From Mansonella perstans (Eukaryota > Nematoda > Chromadorea > Rhabditida > Onchocercidae): a stretch of 64,000 nt of DNA. The notes beneath the pieces are model-generated. The model was not told where the DNA came from and ran no database searches. It saw nothing but the letters and a program-made list of their open reading frames with translations. Of this stretch, positions 39,058 to 51,100 are shown one piece after another. The translations under genes were made by a program, and so were the position numbers. The number at the start of each line of letters is the position of its first letter. Position 1 is the stretch's first letter. The DNA lies in NCBI GenBank assembly GCA_037074765.1, contig JBAMDO010000022.1, positions 248,001 to 312,000 on the forward strand. Reading direction: 5' to 3'.

Positions 39058-41331
39058 CTAAATAAAAGTGCACAAAAGTAATCATCTGAATTGATGATTA
39101 AATTAGATAAATAAGTATTTGGGTAAATAAAAATGCAACTAAAGCAAACAGCAAGTAAATTAACTTAAATAAATTACAAGTAATCTAGTTAAGAGAATAA
39201 ACAAGTAGTTCGCTTTTTTGTTATAATTCTTTCTTCTACTGCTACAAAATACTACAAAATGTTAAGCATGCAAAAGCTTATCGATTAAATTAATCTTGTA
39301 ATTAGAAATTACTTATCATCTAACTAAATTTTACTCAACCTATGATTCGTTTTTTGGCACAATTTTTGTAACAGAAATAGTTATTGAAAATTATTTGCAA
39401 TTTATTTAATATATTAAATAGTTATTGGTAATTATTTGTAATTTATTCTGGCAAAGCAAATATACTCTGTAGTGTCTGAAAAAATTTGGTTTTAATTCAA
39501 TTGATAATGGATGTGATAAATTATTGCAAAATAAATACCATCGAAAAAAGGACAAAGTGACAATTAAGCAAATTAAAGAGACAAAAATGTGTCAATTTTT
39601 TTTTTGGATTTAATTACTTTAAAAAAACGAAAAAAAACGACCCATTAAAATAATTGAAAATATGCAAATAAATTAGGAAATGATTTTTCACGCAAAACTA
39701 ATAAAGTTGACAATTTACTTGGCAAGGCAATCACTGCTTCTTTTGATTAATTTGCATTCCGTAAATTGATATAATTTCATCGCTTCCGTTTAATTGCATT
39801 CCGTAAATGATAACTTGCTACCATATCAGGAAAAACTCGAATGTTTGATTATTTTTTCGATAGTCTTATATGCCAGCAATGTTACCAGTTACACATACAT
39901 TTCCTAATAAAATAAATTTGAAAATTTTAATGTTCGAAAAAAAAGTCAATGTGATTTAGGATGAAAATGTAAAGTGAACTACTGATTCATTTACATTTAC
40001 ATTCTCTGCTCAGAAAGTTTCTATTAAATTTTTCAAACAAATTTCAATGATCGTAAGGAAGAAGCACTTCAAACTATCATTTATTACAAATTCCATTAAG
40101 CAATTTCCTTTTTTTTGACAATGATTACCACAAGATTTTAAGCTTTGTAATTTTCTGCTGAAACTGCAAATATTTTATTTAAAACAGAAATTTTACAATT
40201 TTAATTGCTATTTGTAAAAAAAACAATCAGGTTTTGATTGGAGCAATAAGTAAATCATCATTTCCATGTTTAATTGTGTAATAACGAAAAAATCTTTGGA
40301 TTAAAATCATTATCATACAATCAAAGAAAAAAAATACCCAAAAGATTTTTTTATGAATTTGTATTAAAAATTTCAATGTTTTAAATTGCAAGCTAAAATT
40401 ATTTTAATTTAATTAATCAATCTGATAACATTATTGGCAACCTTTAGAATAATTTTTTAGCATTTTGAAATGAAGTTTAATTTCAATGAAACAAAATCTT
40501 CATTGTAATTAAATTAGAATGATAAAACCATTTTGGCATTTTCATTACTTGCAGTTTCATAATGTTCATTTGTTTCTAGCATTCTTCATTTGCTAGTGTT
40601 AACAACAATTGGTTGTTAATTTTTTACCACAATTTAGCAAAGTAATAGTTATTTTTTAAATTAATAAAATTTTAAAAAAGATTAAAGATTAGCCGAAAAT
40701 TGAAAATTTATATTTCACTAAGAAAGATCAAGAAACAGTACAATACTATTTATAACTTTTATCTTATAATTAGCCGTATTATCTATCATATTATCAAATT
40801 CAATCGAGCATTTGCAAAAAAAAGAGTGATTAATTTGCACAGATTTCAATTTGAAATTCAATTTAGCTATTTATCATTTAACTTTAACATTGCAAAAAAA
40901 AAAAAAAAAAAAAAAACAAGAAAAGAACTGTTCTAAAATAAAACAAACAGTTGTTCACGTTCAATTTTCAAAACATTCACAAAAAGGAAGAAACAAAGAA
41001 AGAAAGAACGAAAGTATCGAAGGTTTATTTTGTTGTTAAGTAAATAAGTAAGTTCAAAGTAAAAAATTTCAAAAGGAATTTTGAAAATTGAAGTGTGAAC
41101 AATAAAAAAAAAGCTTGAAAAGATGAAGAAGAAGTGAAGGAAGATGTGAAAGAGGAAGAACGATGAAAAAGATGATGTTAGAGGATATTTGCTGATTTTG
41201 AAATTTCAATTCACACAAACTGAACAAATATATAAATATCATCGCCCTCTACCCCCACTAGTTTTGCCTATTTGTATGAAAGAAAAATTACAAACTCTAT
41301 TGAATATTTAAATTTTCGAAAAATCTTTTAT

Positions 41332-41334
41332 CAG
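41332..41334 (+). promoter_or_regulatory. Possible trans-splice acceptor, Tyr/Trp-rich gene
   Basis: CTTTTATCAG lies 27 bases before the proposed ATG and resembles a nematode 3' splice site. It could take a spliced leader or end an unseen 5' UTR intron. Confidence 0.3.
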
Positions 41335-41361
41335 TCAATCGAATCAACGCGTGGAAATAAA

Positions 41362-43272
41362 ATGGTACCATTGTTAAAGACTAAATATCCGGTAAGAAAA
41401 TTTTTAATTATTTCAAAAAAGAGAAAAAAAATTATCATTCAACAGTGTCATCAAAATCATAAAATTTTAAAAAATGATCCCCATGATTTAATTAGCACAT
41501 ACCAATGATTTCACTTAATTTTTATTTAATTGATTTATTAATAATATTTTATTATTTCAATTATTCTGTAATTTTTTTTCCGTAATTTCTTGCATATATT
41601 AAAACGAGAAGTGTAATTTCAAATTTTTTTTAAACTTAATGAAACGAAATTTAAAAAAAGTGATTTTTTAAATCTTTTACCAAAAAAGATAAATGAACGG
41701 CTTTAATTTTTTTCAGAATTTTTTTAATGAAATTTAAAATTTATGCATTTTTTTTTTATAGTTATATCGTTCAAAGTCATTGGAAAAATTAGCAAATGAC
41801 ATGAAATATGCGACAGATTGGCCATTTCAACAGTACAGAACTTGGAAGTTGGTTCGTTATTTTCATTTTTACATAATTACATAACTAATCAAGAAAAGCC
41901 TAATTAACTGAAAGATTTAAGGCTGAATAATTAATGCAGTGAGTAGCTTTAAGAGCATTTCAAAAAAAAGCATATTGATATAATAAACATATTTTGAAAA
42001 TAGTATTTTCTTAGCTAATTAAAAAATTTAAATGATAAAAATGAAAATGCTTAAGAATTTCGAATTTTATTTCGCATTGATTGATTTGATTGAAAAATGA
42101 CATCAAATAGAAATAAAATGATGCATCTTTCAATGCAGTGCATAAATCCCAGTCAAAATCCAGTATTTTCTTTCTCTCTTTCACTTCTCCTTCTTCTTTC
42201 TCTCTCTCTCATTACAGATATTACAAATGACAGAATGATAATTTGAAATTTAAACGGATCATTAATTGAAATGGAAAAAAAAGCCTTTTTATTGATTCAG
42301 CTTTTATTTGACCATCGCTTATTACTATTACTTTTACAACTTTTTTTTCTCCATCATTACTACTGGTGGTATTAATTAACCTAACTCAAATTATTACCAT
42401 TACCATCTTTAATACTAATTAATTTTCTAATTAGTCGAAAAATAAGCTCTAACAGTAAAAATTTATTTGACTCGATTCATCATTGTCATTTCTAGCACTA
42501 ATTATTAGTCCAGATAAATAATCGAAAAATAACTCAAACATAATTTTTAAAAAAAAAACTTTTCTAGTAGTTTTGCACTACAAATTAATTTTAATATCAC
42601 ACTGATAGAGATCAATCATATCTCTGTCGAAAAAATTAATTAAATGTGAAATTCAGATCTATTGTTGTTGTTATATCAAGCTAATGATTAACTGTGCACA
42701 TAATAGTGACAATTATTATTACAAATTAATAAGTTAAATGTTTATTTGCAGCATGATGATTATTGGTACGATTGTTATGTGAAAAATTTACCATCTACTC
42801 GTGCTCGTACTAAAAAAGTTCCATATATAATGTGGAATTATCCATATAGCTCCTGGATAAGATACAACAATCATCTGTAAGTAAATTATGCCAAAAAATT
42901 CTTTTAAAAAATGAAAAAGAAAACGAATGATTGATTATAGATGATGATTCAAATATAATACCGACAAATATATATACTTGATAAATGATCAATGTCAAAC
43001 TATAACAACCCGGTTTTGTTACTGTAGAAATTAAGCTAATGATAAGTGATAAGCAACATCGATCAGTTTATTTATTTATAATTAATAATACTCTGCAATA
43101 AGTAGAAAAAAATTAAGAAAAAAAAGGGCGGTATAATTTTAGGTATAATTTGCCATCCATTTATCCATCATACTATAGCCAGCATTATTATCGTTATAAT
43201 GATCATGCCCGTTATTTGTACTATCATAACTATTTCACCTATTACTCGCCACTAAATCGTCAATGGCTTTAA
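41362..43272 (+). CDS. Tyr/Trp-rich protein of 124 residues, four exons, family not recognised
   Basis: The exons are 41362-41391, 41762-41851, 42752-42876 and 43143-43272. Together they make 375 bases in one frame ending in TAA. Splice sites are GTAAGA/TTTTATAG, GTTCGT/TTTGCAG and GTAAGT/TTTTAG, and all phases agree. The protein starts MVPLLKTKYP, then has RSKSLEKLANDMKYATDW and PFQQYRTW. Its C-terminal half is packed with aromatics (DDYWYDCY, WNYPYSSW, SYYSQHYYRY). By my count it has 24 Tyr and 6 Trp in 124 residues. There is no signal peptide or membrane segment and only one Cys, so a cytoplasmic or cytoskeletal role is more likely than a cuticle one; that is inference. The start is the first ATG after a plausible acceptor, and it gives a 10-residue first exon, so an extra upstream exon cannot be excluded. 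The even coding signal across four exons argues for a real gene. Confidence 0.75.
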
Positions 43273-45184
43273 TGTACAAATTAATGTGGAAACAACAACA
43301 ACATCCGGATGAGCAACATGAAATAATTACGTTAATTACATTGATAATTAAGGAAACGTCATGATTACATTAATTTCTTAAGATAATTAAGAAAGCTTTT
43401 ATTCTTCGCTGCTGTTATAGATTCGTGAATTCGAAAAAAATTTTTTAAAAATTTCTGAAAATACCAATGTAATAATATTTTGTTTGCTGCGTGGATAACA
43501 ATTTAAAATTATGAATAATCAAGTATATTATTTCTGATTAGTCAGGAAGATGAATAATAAATATATATATACATATTTTATATGGTATTTTTTTTAAAAG
43601 TCATATGATAAATCATTTATTATATACGTAAATAATAAGACAATATATATATATACATAATACAAATAAAAAAAAAATGATTTATCATATGATTTTTAAA
43701 ATATACCATCGCTTTTTTTACCAAATGTTTATGCAATAGTACTTTTACAGTAATTAATATAAATATAAAAATATAAATTACCTTAACTAATGCATTAATT
43801 CATTTAAATCTAATACTCCAGTTAGAAAATTTCCCCATTTCTAAGTAATCCTTGCGCAGATGATGCTATTCGGAAGCTATTTAAATTTCCGTAAAATGTT
43901 GCATTGTAGAATGAAAAAGAGCTTAATCGATAATTTTAATTTAACACATGACATATTTGTTGTTTACTAAACTCTAGGATATTTGCTATTGTGTGGATGA
44001 ATAAAATCACAAAACATATCATAATTTGTACATCATACAACTATATATTGTACGCATCCAAATGGAAATCATTTGTTTTCGTGCTAAGTTTACTAAGTAA
44101 ATTAATTAAATTTGAAAAATTACGAAAGTTTTTTTCTTTTCAGAATATAACAATTTTTCACTTGATTAATTATGTGATTTTGAAATTAATACTGATTGCA
44201 GAACCTATAGATGATAATATTTTATCCACTGCTGAATACATTCATATTCAACCTAAAATAAAATGAACAAAACAAAAAGTGAACAATTTTTTTTTTATTT
44301 ACAAATTTAATATTTTTGAAACCTATAAATAATTAAGCACATTGCGATAGAATATTATGCTAAGTAGGCAAAAAAAATGAAAGAACTGAACTAGTGAACA
44401 GAACATAAAGGAATATGCCTGACATATATTCATTAAAAAAAAAAAAATCTGCGATGCTTTCAAAGCATTAAATTCAAATATCATGTAACTTAAAGCTTTA
44501 ATCTATAATTAACAAATTTGTCAAATAGACTTCGTGATATATAACAAATTTAATAATTATGAATTATAAACCGATTAAAGTACTGATTCTTTCATTATGT
44601 AATTTTCTACAGTACGACTAAACTATAAAATAATTACACACATTACACTAATGTTAACTTATCTAATTATTGCATCTTATCACCGTAATAGAAAGAAAAA
44701 GGACTAGAAATGAAATTAACGGGAAGAAATTTATACTTCATAAGTTTTCATGAGCCAATACACTAATTTCCTTAACATCTATAAATTTAACATTTAGATT
44801 GAAAATATAATATTGTAAAAATTACAAGTCAATATCGTAAGGCAAATACTATAATCAAAAAAGAAAATTTTTAAACGTCTTAAAATGTATATAATACAGC
44901 AAAAGAATATGAGCTTTCGTCTCAATTATACAGGTTTTTCTTGAATTTATAATAAGCATAGAAGAGTGATGATTATATAACACTAATTTAAAAATTCTTT
45001 CGAAAAAAAAAATCAACAAAACATAGCTAGATGTACAACATATCAATTTTAACAAATACTTATTAACTTGCACCCATAATTGGAACGAATGAGCTATTCG
45101 AATCACTAACTCACACAGCGACTATCTGTTTAAATAAAAATTATGTTTTAAAAAAAAAAAAGTATTTTGCTGCTTTCTATTTTT
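43273..45184. other. Spacer between the Tyr/Trp-rich gene and the VPS15 3' end
   Basis: The two genes are convergent here. The spacer holds the inverted repeat at 43582-43709. It also holds a 91-codon plus-strand frame at 43991-44266 with good acceptors inside it (at 44142 and 44200) but no recognisable product. Confidence 0.5.
43582..43709. repeat. Inverted repeat, arms of about 35 bases around a 57-base AT loop
   Basis: The arm at 43582-43618 (ATGGTATT, then CATATGATAAATCATTT) is matched by its near-perfect reverse complement at 43676-43709. The loop is mostly (AT)n. It may be a degenerate miniature inverted-repeat element or a hairpin in the 3' flank. No target-site duplication was confirmed. 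Confidence 0.75.
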
Positions 45185-48100
45185 CTACTTCCAAACTTTA
45201 ATAACACCATCTCGACTTGATGAAATTAAATACTCGCCACAGCACAGAAGATCAGTAATCGGACTTTTGTGGCATACTGTCAACTGGAAAAATATAAAAC
45301 AGGTCGATAAAAATATTAATTAACTTACTGTTTTAATTGATTGTCAGCTGGAAAAATTTCGGAATAGAAATAAGATCTAATGCAATATTCCGAATAAATT
45401 GAAAGTGAAATCACTTCGCACTAAACAAAAAATTTTTCCATGTTTCAATACTAAAATTTTTGATAAAACCATGCCTGCACTTCAAGTGGATTTACAGCAT
45501 AAAGTGGTTCAGCAGTTCTACCGGTAACCGTTTCACGCAACACTTCCACTGTATCGATTATGGATTTGCTATAACGGATAGAAGCGAAATACTCAGATAA
45601 TGATGAATAAACGGCTTCTGCGGTTCGTCGAAGTGTTCCAGAAAGATAAAAACATTCATTTGGATCCGATAAATTATATGAACGTATGGCACCCACACTA
45701 TCACCCGTAAAAATACGACCCGTTAATGGACAAGTTGCCAATGCTGTTGTGACATTTTTATCTTTCTGAAAAATAAAAAACTATTATCTGAGCAAATAAA
45801 TCATGATAAACTATAGATGAAACCTAAACATTATACAAATTTGATTCGTTTGGACAAATATTTATTAACACAAATAAAAATACACATCTCTTAACGGGTA
45901 CAAAGTAATAGTAAAGCCTACGGTTTAAAATAAAAAGTAAGTGGGATGAAATTTTATTAGAAAAAATTATATAACAAGTGCCTAAAAAAGATTTTAAAAA
46001 GCGACCAGCATACCGTAGAATACTGAAAAGGTTTACTGGATGAAGGCCATATAACATGTGTCCTTTGAGCTGTTTCCAGTTTCCAACGTGTCAACTCGAA
46101 TGCACAAGATGATGCTGTCCAAATTTCTGCACATGAACTATTTGCATGCTCATTCACTATAGGATATGCTGGCCAACAACGTAGCATCCTACACCCCTCG
46201 TTCGGATGTGGCCAACTATTCACTTCAACTCCGAACCTTCAAGCTTGTCAAATGATTTATGAATTTATTTTAATAAATAAATAAAATTGAAAGAGATTAA
46301 GTTGATTAAATGAGTTATAACAATAGTGCGAATGAGATGAAAAATAAACATCACGACTAAACAAATAAGCTGATCAGAACAATAAATTAGAAATAAATGA
46401 ACAAAAGAAAATCAATACAAAAAAATTTTAGAAATATTTGCAGTTTAGCTTACTAAAGAGTTTCTGCTGTTTTTAGTCATGACCCTCATACGGTGCCTTA
46501 GTTTTTTTCAAAAAAAAGTGGAATAGAGGTGAAAATCTCCATTGACTTAATATAATTCATGCTTAATATAAAGATGGAAGGAACCGATAAAAACTAAAAA
46601 AAGTAAAGACGGCGATTTTTTTTTAACTTCGAATAATAAAAAAGACCACCAACACACTGTTTATACTAAACTGCAAATAATTCTAAAATTTCAAAGTCCT
46701 AACTATGAATGGTATGAAATAAGATTGCGTTTTTGCATAAATTCTATTCACCACTTTCTTCAATACATTAAATTTAAAAAAAACTTGGAATATAGATGAG
46801 TGTAATTTCTTTAATCCTAGAGATAACAATAATTAACAATTTGTTAATTAAAAAAAAAAAAAACACTCAGGTCCAGCATAGATATTGTAAGCGATTGTTA
46901 TAAGAGATAAAATGCTTACCTAAGATCCCACAGAATAACATAACGACTGGTTGATGTAAGACACATCCAATTTTGACTTTTTGGATCCATGCAAAATGAT
47001 GTTATCAAACCATATTCATTTTTGATTCTATGTCGCCAAACTACTTTAGGTTTACAGCCCAAAACTGCGCTGTCATACGCTGGTATCCTAGAATGATAAA
47101 TGCTGCTGAATTAAATGCGATTAAATTTTCCATAACTATTTTTTAAACTTTAATCAAAATGCCTATCAGCAAAACTAACAGTATGATTAAAGGCATTCAA
47201 AGAGCATAACACCGACCACATATGATTTTAAATATCACGGCCAAATATTCTGGATATATAACCTATAACTATTTCGCACTCGTATCTCCAGAATACCGAG
47301 TAAACATGTACCAGCAAATAGATTACATACAATTTTGCTGAGATACACTAAACTGCGAAATTTACAGTTATATTGAGTTGAACACTAGGCAGCAAACGAC
47401 CCAAACTAAGTAAATGCTATTCTCACATTCAGGATAGAGGGAACCTGTTGCAGTACAGAAAAGTTGAGCAGGCCCCAACATCATTAGATTAAATTTTCAT
47501 ATCAAATATTAGATTAACCCCTGCATGATCTTGAAGTATACATTTAAACAAATCGCATTAAATCAAGCAGTACATAGAGGTGCCTACGACAGGAAAGACT
47601 TAACTATATTCAAAAAAACCTAATACTGTACTGTCTAATGATATGACTTTATAGCAAAATGATTCTAACATATTTCGAAAAATCTAAAAATAAAATCACC
47701 TGCAATCAAGGCAAAAAATGATGTTGTGATGGGTTAAAACATAAAGAAGATTATCAACTGCGATGATATCCACTGGTGTACCTTCGGCTTCCTTATCGAA
47801 ACTAATCTTAGTTAAAAGCTGCATTCGTTCAGCATCGATAACGCTAATACGACAGTCTTCACTTGCAATAGCCAGATGCGATCCTGTTCGTCCCAAAAAC
47901 TGCACCGAACTAATTTCCTGACCTAAAATTTGAACAAGCCTTTACTAACTTTGTAAACTTATTCAATTAGAACTATGTAAATAAACAAAGCAGTTAAATA
48001 AGCAAAATGACAAACATAATCTTTAAACGAATTTAAAAGATATTAATCAATAAAGGAAAAATATTTTTTGAAATTAGTCACAGTATATAGCCTCTATCTT

Positions 48101-51100
48101 AAATTATGGAAATTTTACCACCATAGGTAAATGTAGCATCAGCACGAACAATCATACTCAAATCTCCCTGTATACGATTCAACGACCATAGTTTTACAAG
48201 TCCATCAGCTCCAGCACTTGCAAAATAACAACCATGCGGACTTTGTGCTAATCTGATAAAATATTTTATTCCGATCGCTGTACATTAACTTGAAAGAAAC
48301 ATTTTAAGATGTATTTCTATTCTGGTTTTGAACTAGTTTCAAATATCTAATCTATGAAATGAGCAGAATGTCTAACAAGTTAAAATATTTAAGTGATATG
48401 AAATCATACTAAGGCTTGACTGAGATTAACACTTTCGAAATAAGGTCAAACTTACTTATTAACTGCTGTTTTATGCTCATGTAGATGAGAAACTAAATTG
48501 CTACCAAGACGCGCAGATGGTAATGGTAGAGAGGAATTAGAATTAGCAGAAGAACTTCCAGAATAAATGATAGGATGAAGTCGTTGACGTTTTATATAAC
48601 GTTCCCTTTTGTGAGTTAAGAGCTCCGATAGCATTACCTTACAAAATGAAGAACGTGCTGAAACATTGCTTATTTACAATAAGCTTTTACCAATCAATTG
48701 ATTTGACTCAAATATTTTATTGCATGAATTATTCCTGTCATGGGTCGAACAGATGAATGTCTCCAAGAAGCTTCAGCAGACTAAGGATTAAGCTACATAT
48801 AAAAACATGGACAGATTTTTCTAATTAAAAACCAAATAAAAGTCTGTGGACAAAATTTGCAAAAAAAAAAGTAATAAAATATTTATTATAAAAAAATTAT
48901 TATGGAGTTTCCAACAAAACATTGAACAGAAATTATCCCAAAAAAGTTACCAGCATAATTGTAAGCAGTCCCAAGGTGTGAAAAATTTGATGTTGATAAA
49001 ACATATTCGAGCGAATCCCGTACTCCTGAAGCAAGAACTGAAGAATCATAAAAATTTGATGCATGCGTACTCAGATCATCATAAATATTTCTCCACTCCG
49101 CAGGATATTGACCATTTGCACTAACTATCTAAAAATTGGAAAAATGAGAAGGCTGAATTTTATAACCTTTTTCCACAGACAAACCTTTATCAACAGTGAA
49201 CTAAACTCTATACAGTCGTCGTTTCCTATTCACTGCATCAATTATTGAAATCTTATGGTGCACAGACTTACGGTATCAGAAAGGAAAATTAAACACTGAA
49301 ACATGCAGAGCAATTATCGAAATAAATAAAACAAATCAATACAGACCTTAACAAAGGCCGTTTTTGGATCACTGCTAAGATCGAATAGATGTAATTTGAT
49401 ATCCGTTTCTGTTAAATCAATAATACCACGATTTTCTTTTACGTTAATGGATTCCAATCTGTAATTACAGCATTATTTATAATGAATGAGAAATAAAAAT
49501 CGATGATTTTTTCTTTTACATAACACAAATAAGCTATCGAAGTCCCTTAAACACTAATTAATTAATACATCAATAGGGTTACTTAAATATTTGCATAATT
49601 AATCTTACTATTTTACATCACAGGCATCTAACAGAAACAGAAGTGTAAATTAGTTAACAGTAAAGCAGGTTTTACGAATGTTTTACCAAATATAATTTCT
49701 AAATCAATCAAAACTGACTTATAAAACTGACAGAAACATATTTGAAATTTTAATCATGTAATGCAGTTGATAAACCCATCATTTTAAATGATTATTAGAA
49801 AAAATGAAACCTGGTACGAAATTCAACTATTCCAGTTATCGTAGTCTCAAAACGAACTAATTTGTCTTCGATATTATGATCCAAACCCAAATTTTCTAAA
49901 TGTTTTAGGCAGGATTCTAACTGCGCCGAAATTGGTCGACATCTAGAAAAATGGAAAATTTCACTCGTCAACTCTTATCTTGATATATTCTAATCAAAAC
50001 TTGAAAGTTTTACTCTTTCATCACTTCATTTTTTGCTGAAAAATGCTCAAAATTTAATGTTGAAAATATATCGAACTCTAATAAGTATTAGCAGCTAATT
50101 GCAGGAAAAATTTTTAAGTCAAATTTGATAGAAAGTAACACGGAAGTGCATAAATAAATGCAGTGTTATCTAAGAGTAAGTGCTTCATAAAATATCTCTA
50201 ACAAAATGTTTTTTGAAAAAATTTAACGAAAATCAAAGCTGAAATAAGGATTAAAAAAGCGCAAACTTTCTGTTAACTGCAAACATCGAATCTGTACCAC
50301 CATCCAAAGCTAAACAGATCTGTTTGTCAGCCATAAAATCGAGCAATAATTTGGCGGGTGCCACATTCACCATGTAATTCCAAATTGGACGTGGAATATG
50401 AGGCTTTAGCGATGCAGCAACCACAAACTAAAAAAAAGGAAATTTTATATTTCCTTACATACCCTATAATATATGAGAATTTAATAACTAATGCTTCATG
50501 TTGACTAGCTTAGAAAATAAATCTTATATAATTAACTTAAAGTGCTATCTATTCCACGATCATAATTTTTTGCTCCGGTATTTGACTGATCAGTTAATGC
50601 CAAGGATAATTTGAAAAGCCGAATTCTAGGATTTTAATTAACATGCAGCGCACCTTGTTTCGCAGTTTTATCAGGCGCTCCTTTAAATAAGGTTCTACGG
50701 CTGGCATTACTTTACATAAAATGTCCGCTACGTTAAATTTCATATCCAGCACACTCAAAATGTTCAGTGTTGCCATTCGCAGATACTCATTCTGAAAAAA
50801 GCTCTAGCAAACATTCAAAAACATTGAATATTTTAATTTGTGACTAAATTACTAGGCAGATGAGGAATTTATAAAACAAATATATCCAGCACTTAAACAA
50901 CGACCAAACAATAAGAGTAGAGTGCTATCTTATCATTATTTTTGAAGTCTAAATTAATCAAAACTTTTGAAATCTAAATTAACCAAAACATATTTACCGG
51001 ATGAGCCAAAAATGGTATGGCATCATGTAATAATTCGTACATAGCAAATTTCTCGATTAAATCTCTTTCACATAGATGACATATGCAATTTAACGTACGT

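Larger units (their letters stand above)
22368..41361. other. Gene-poor desert rich in satellites
   Basis: I found no exon here with both coding character and splice signals. Small open frames (for example 24519-24740 minus, 26291-26497 plus, 31498-31686 plus, 35149-35334 minus) lack supporting introns or family motifs. The interval carries many tandem repeats, listed separately, and homopolymers such as an A tract of about 29 at 30941 and a T tract at 22440. Small direct repeats also occur at 29280-29380 around AACTGAAGTTATGG. Confidence 0.5.

Noticed and set aside
43991..44266. 91-codon plus-strand frame with a TTTTCTTTTCAG acceptor inside it
   Set aside because: The strong acceptors at 44142 and 44200 hint at a terminal exon, but no upstream exon could be joined and the residues are typical of AT-rich noise.
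48700..48792. Possible extra VPS15 exon on the minus strand ([13 protein letters not shown])
   Set aside because: Its phase does not fit the preceding exon, while joining exon 21 directly to 48456-48657 is in phase and matches the family.
48846..49248. Plus-strand open frames of 61-92 codons
   Set aside because: They are shadows of VPS15 exon 21 on the other strand.
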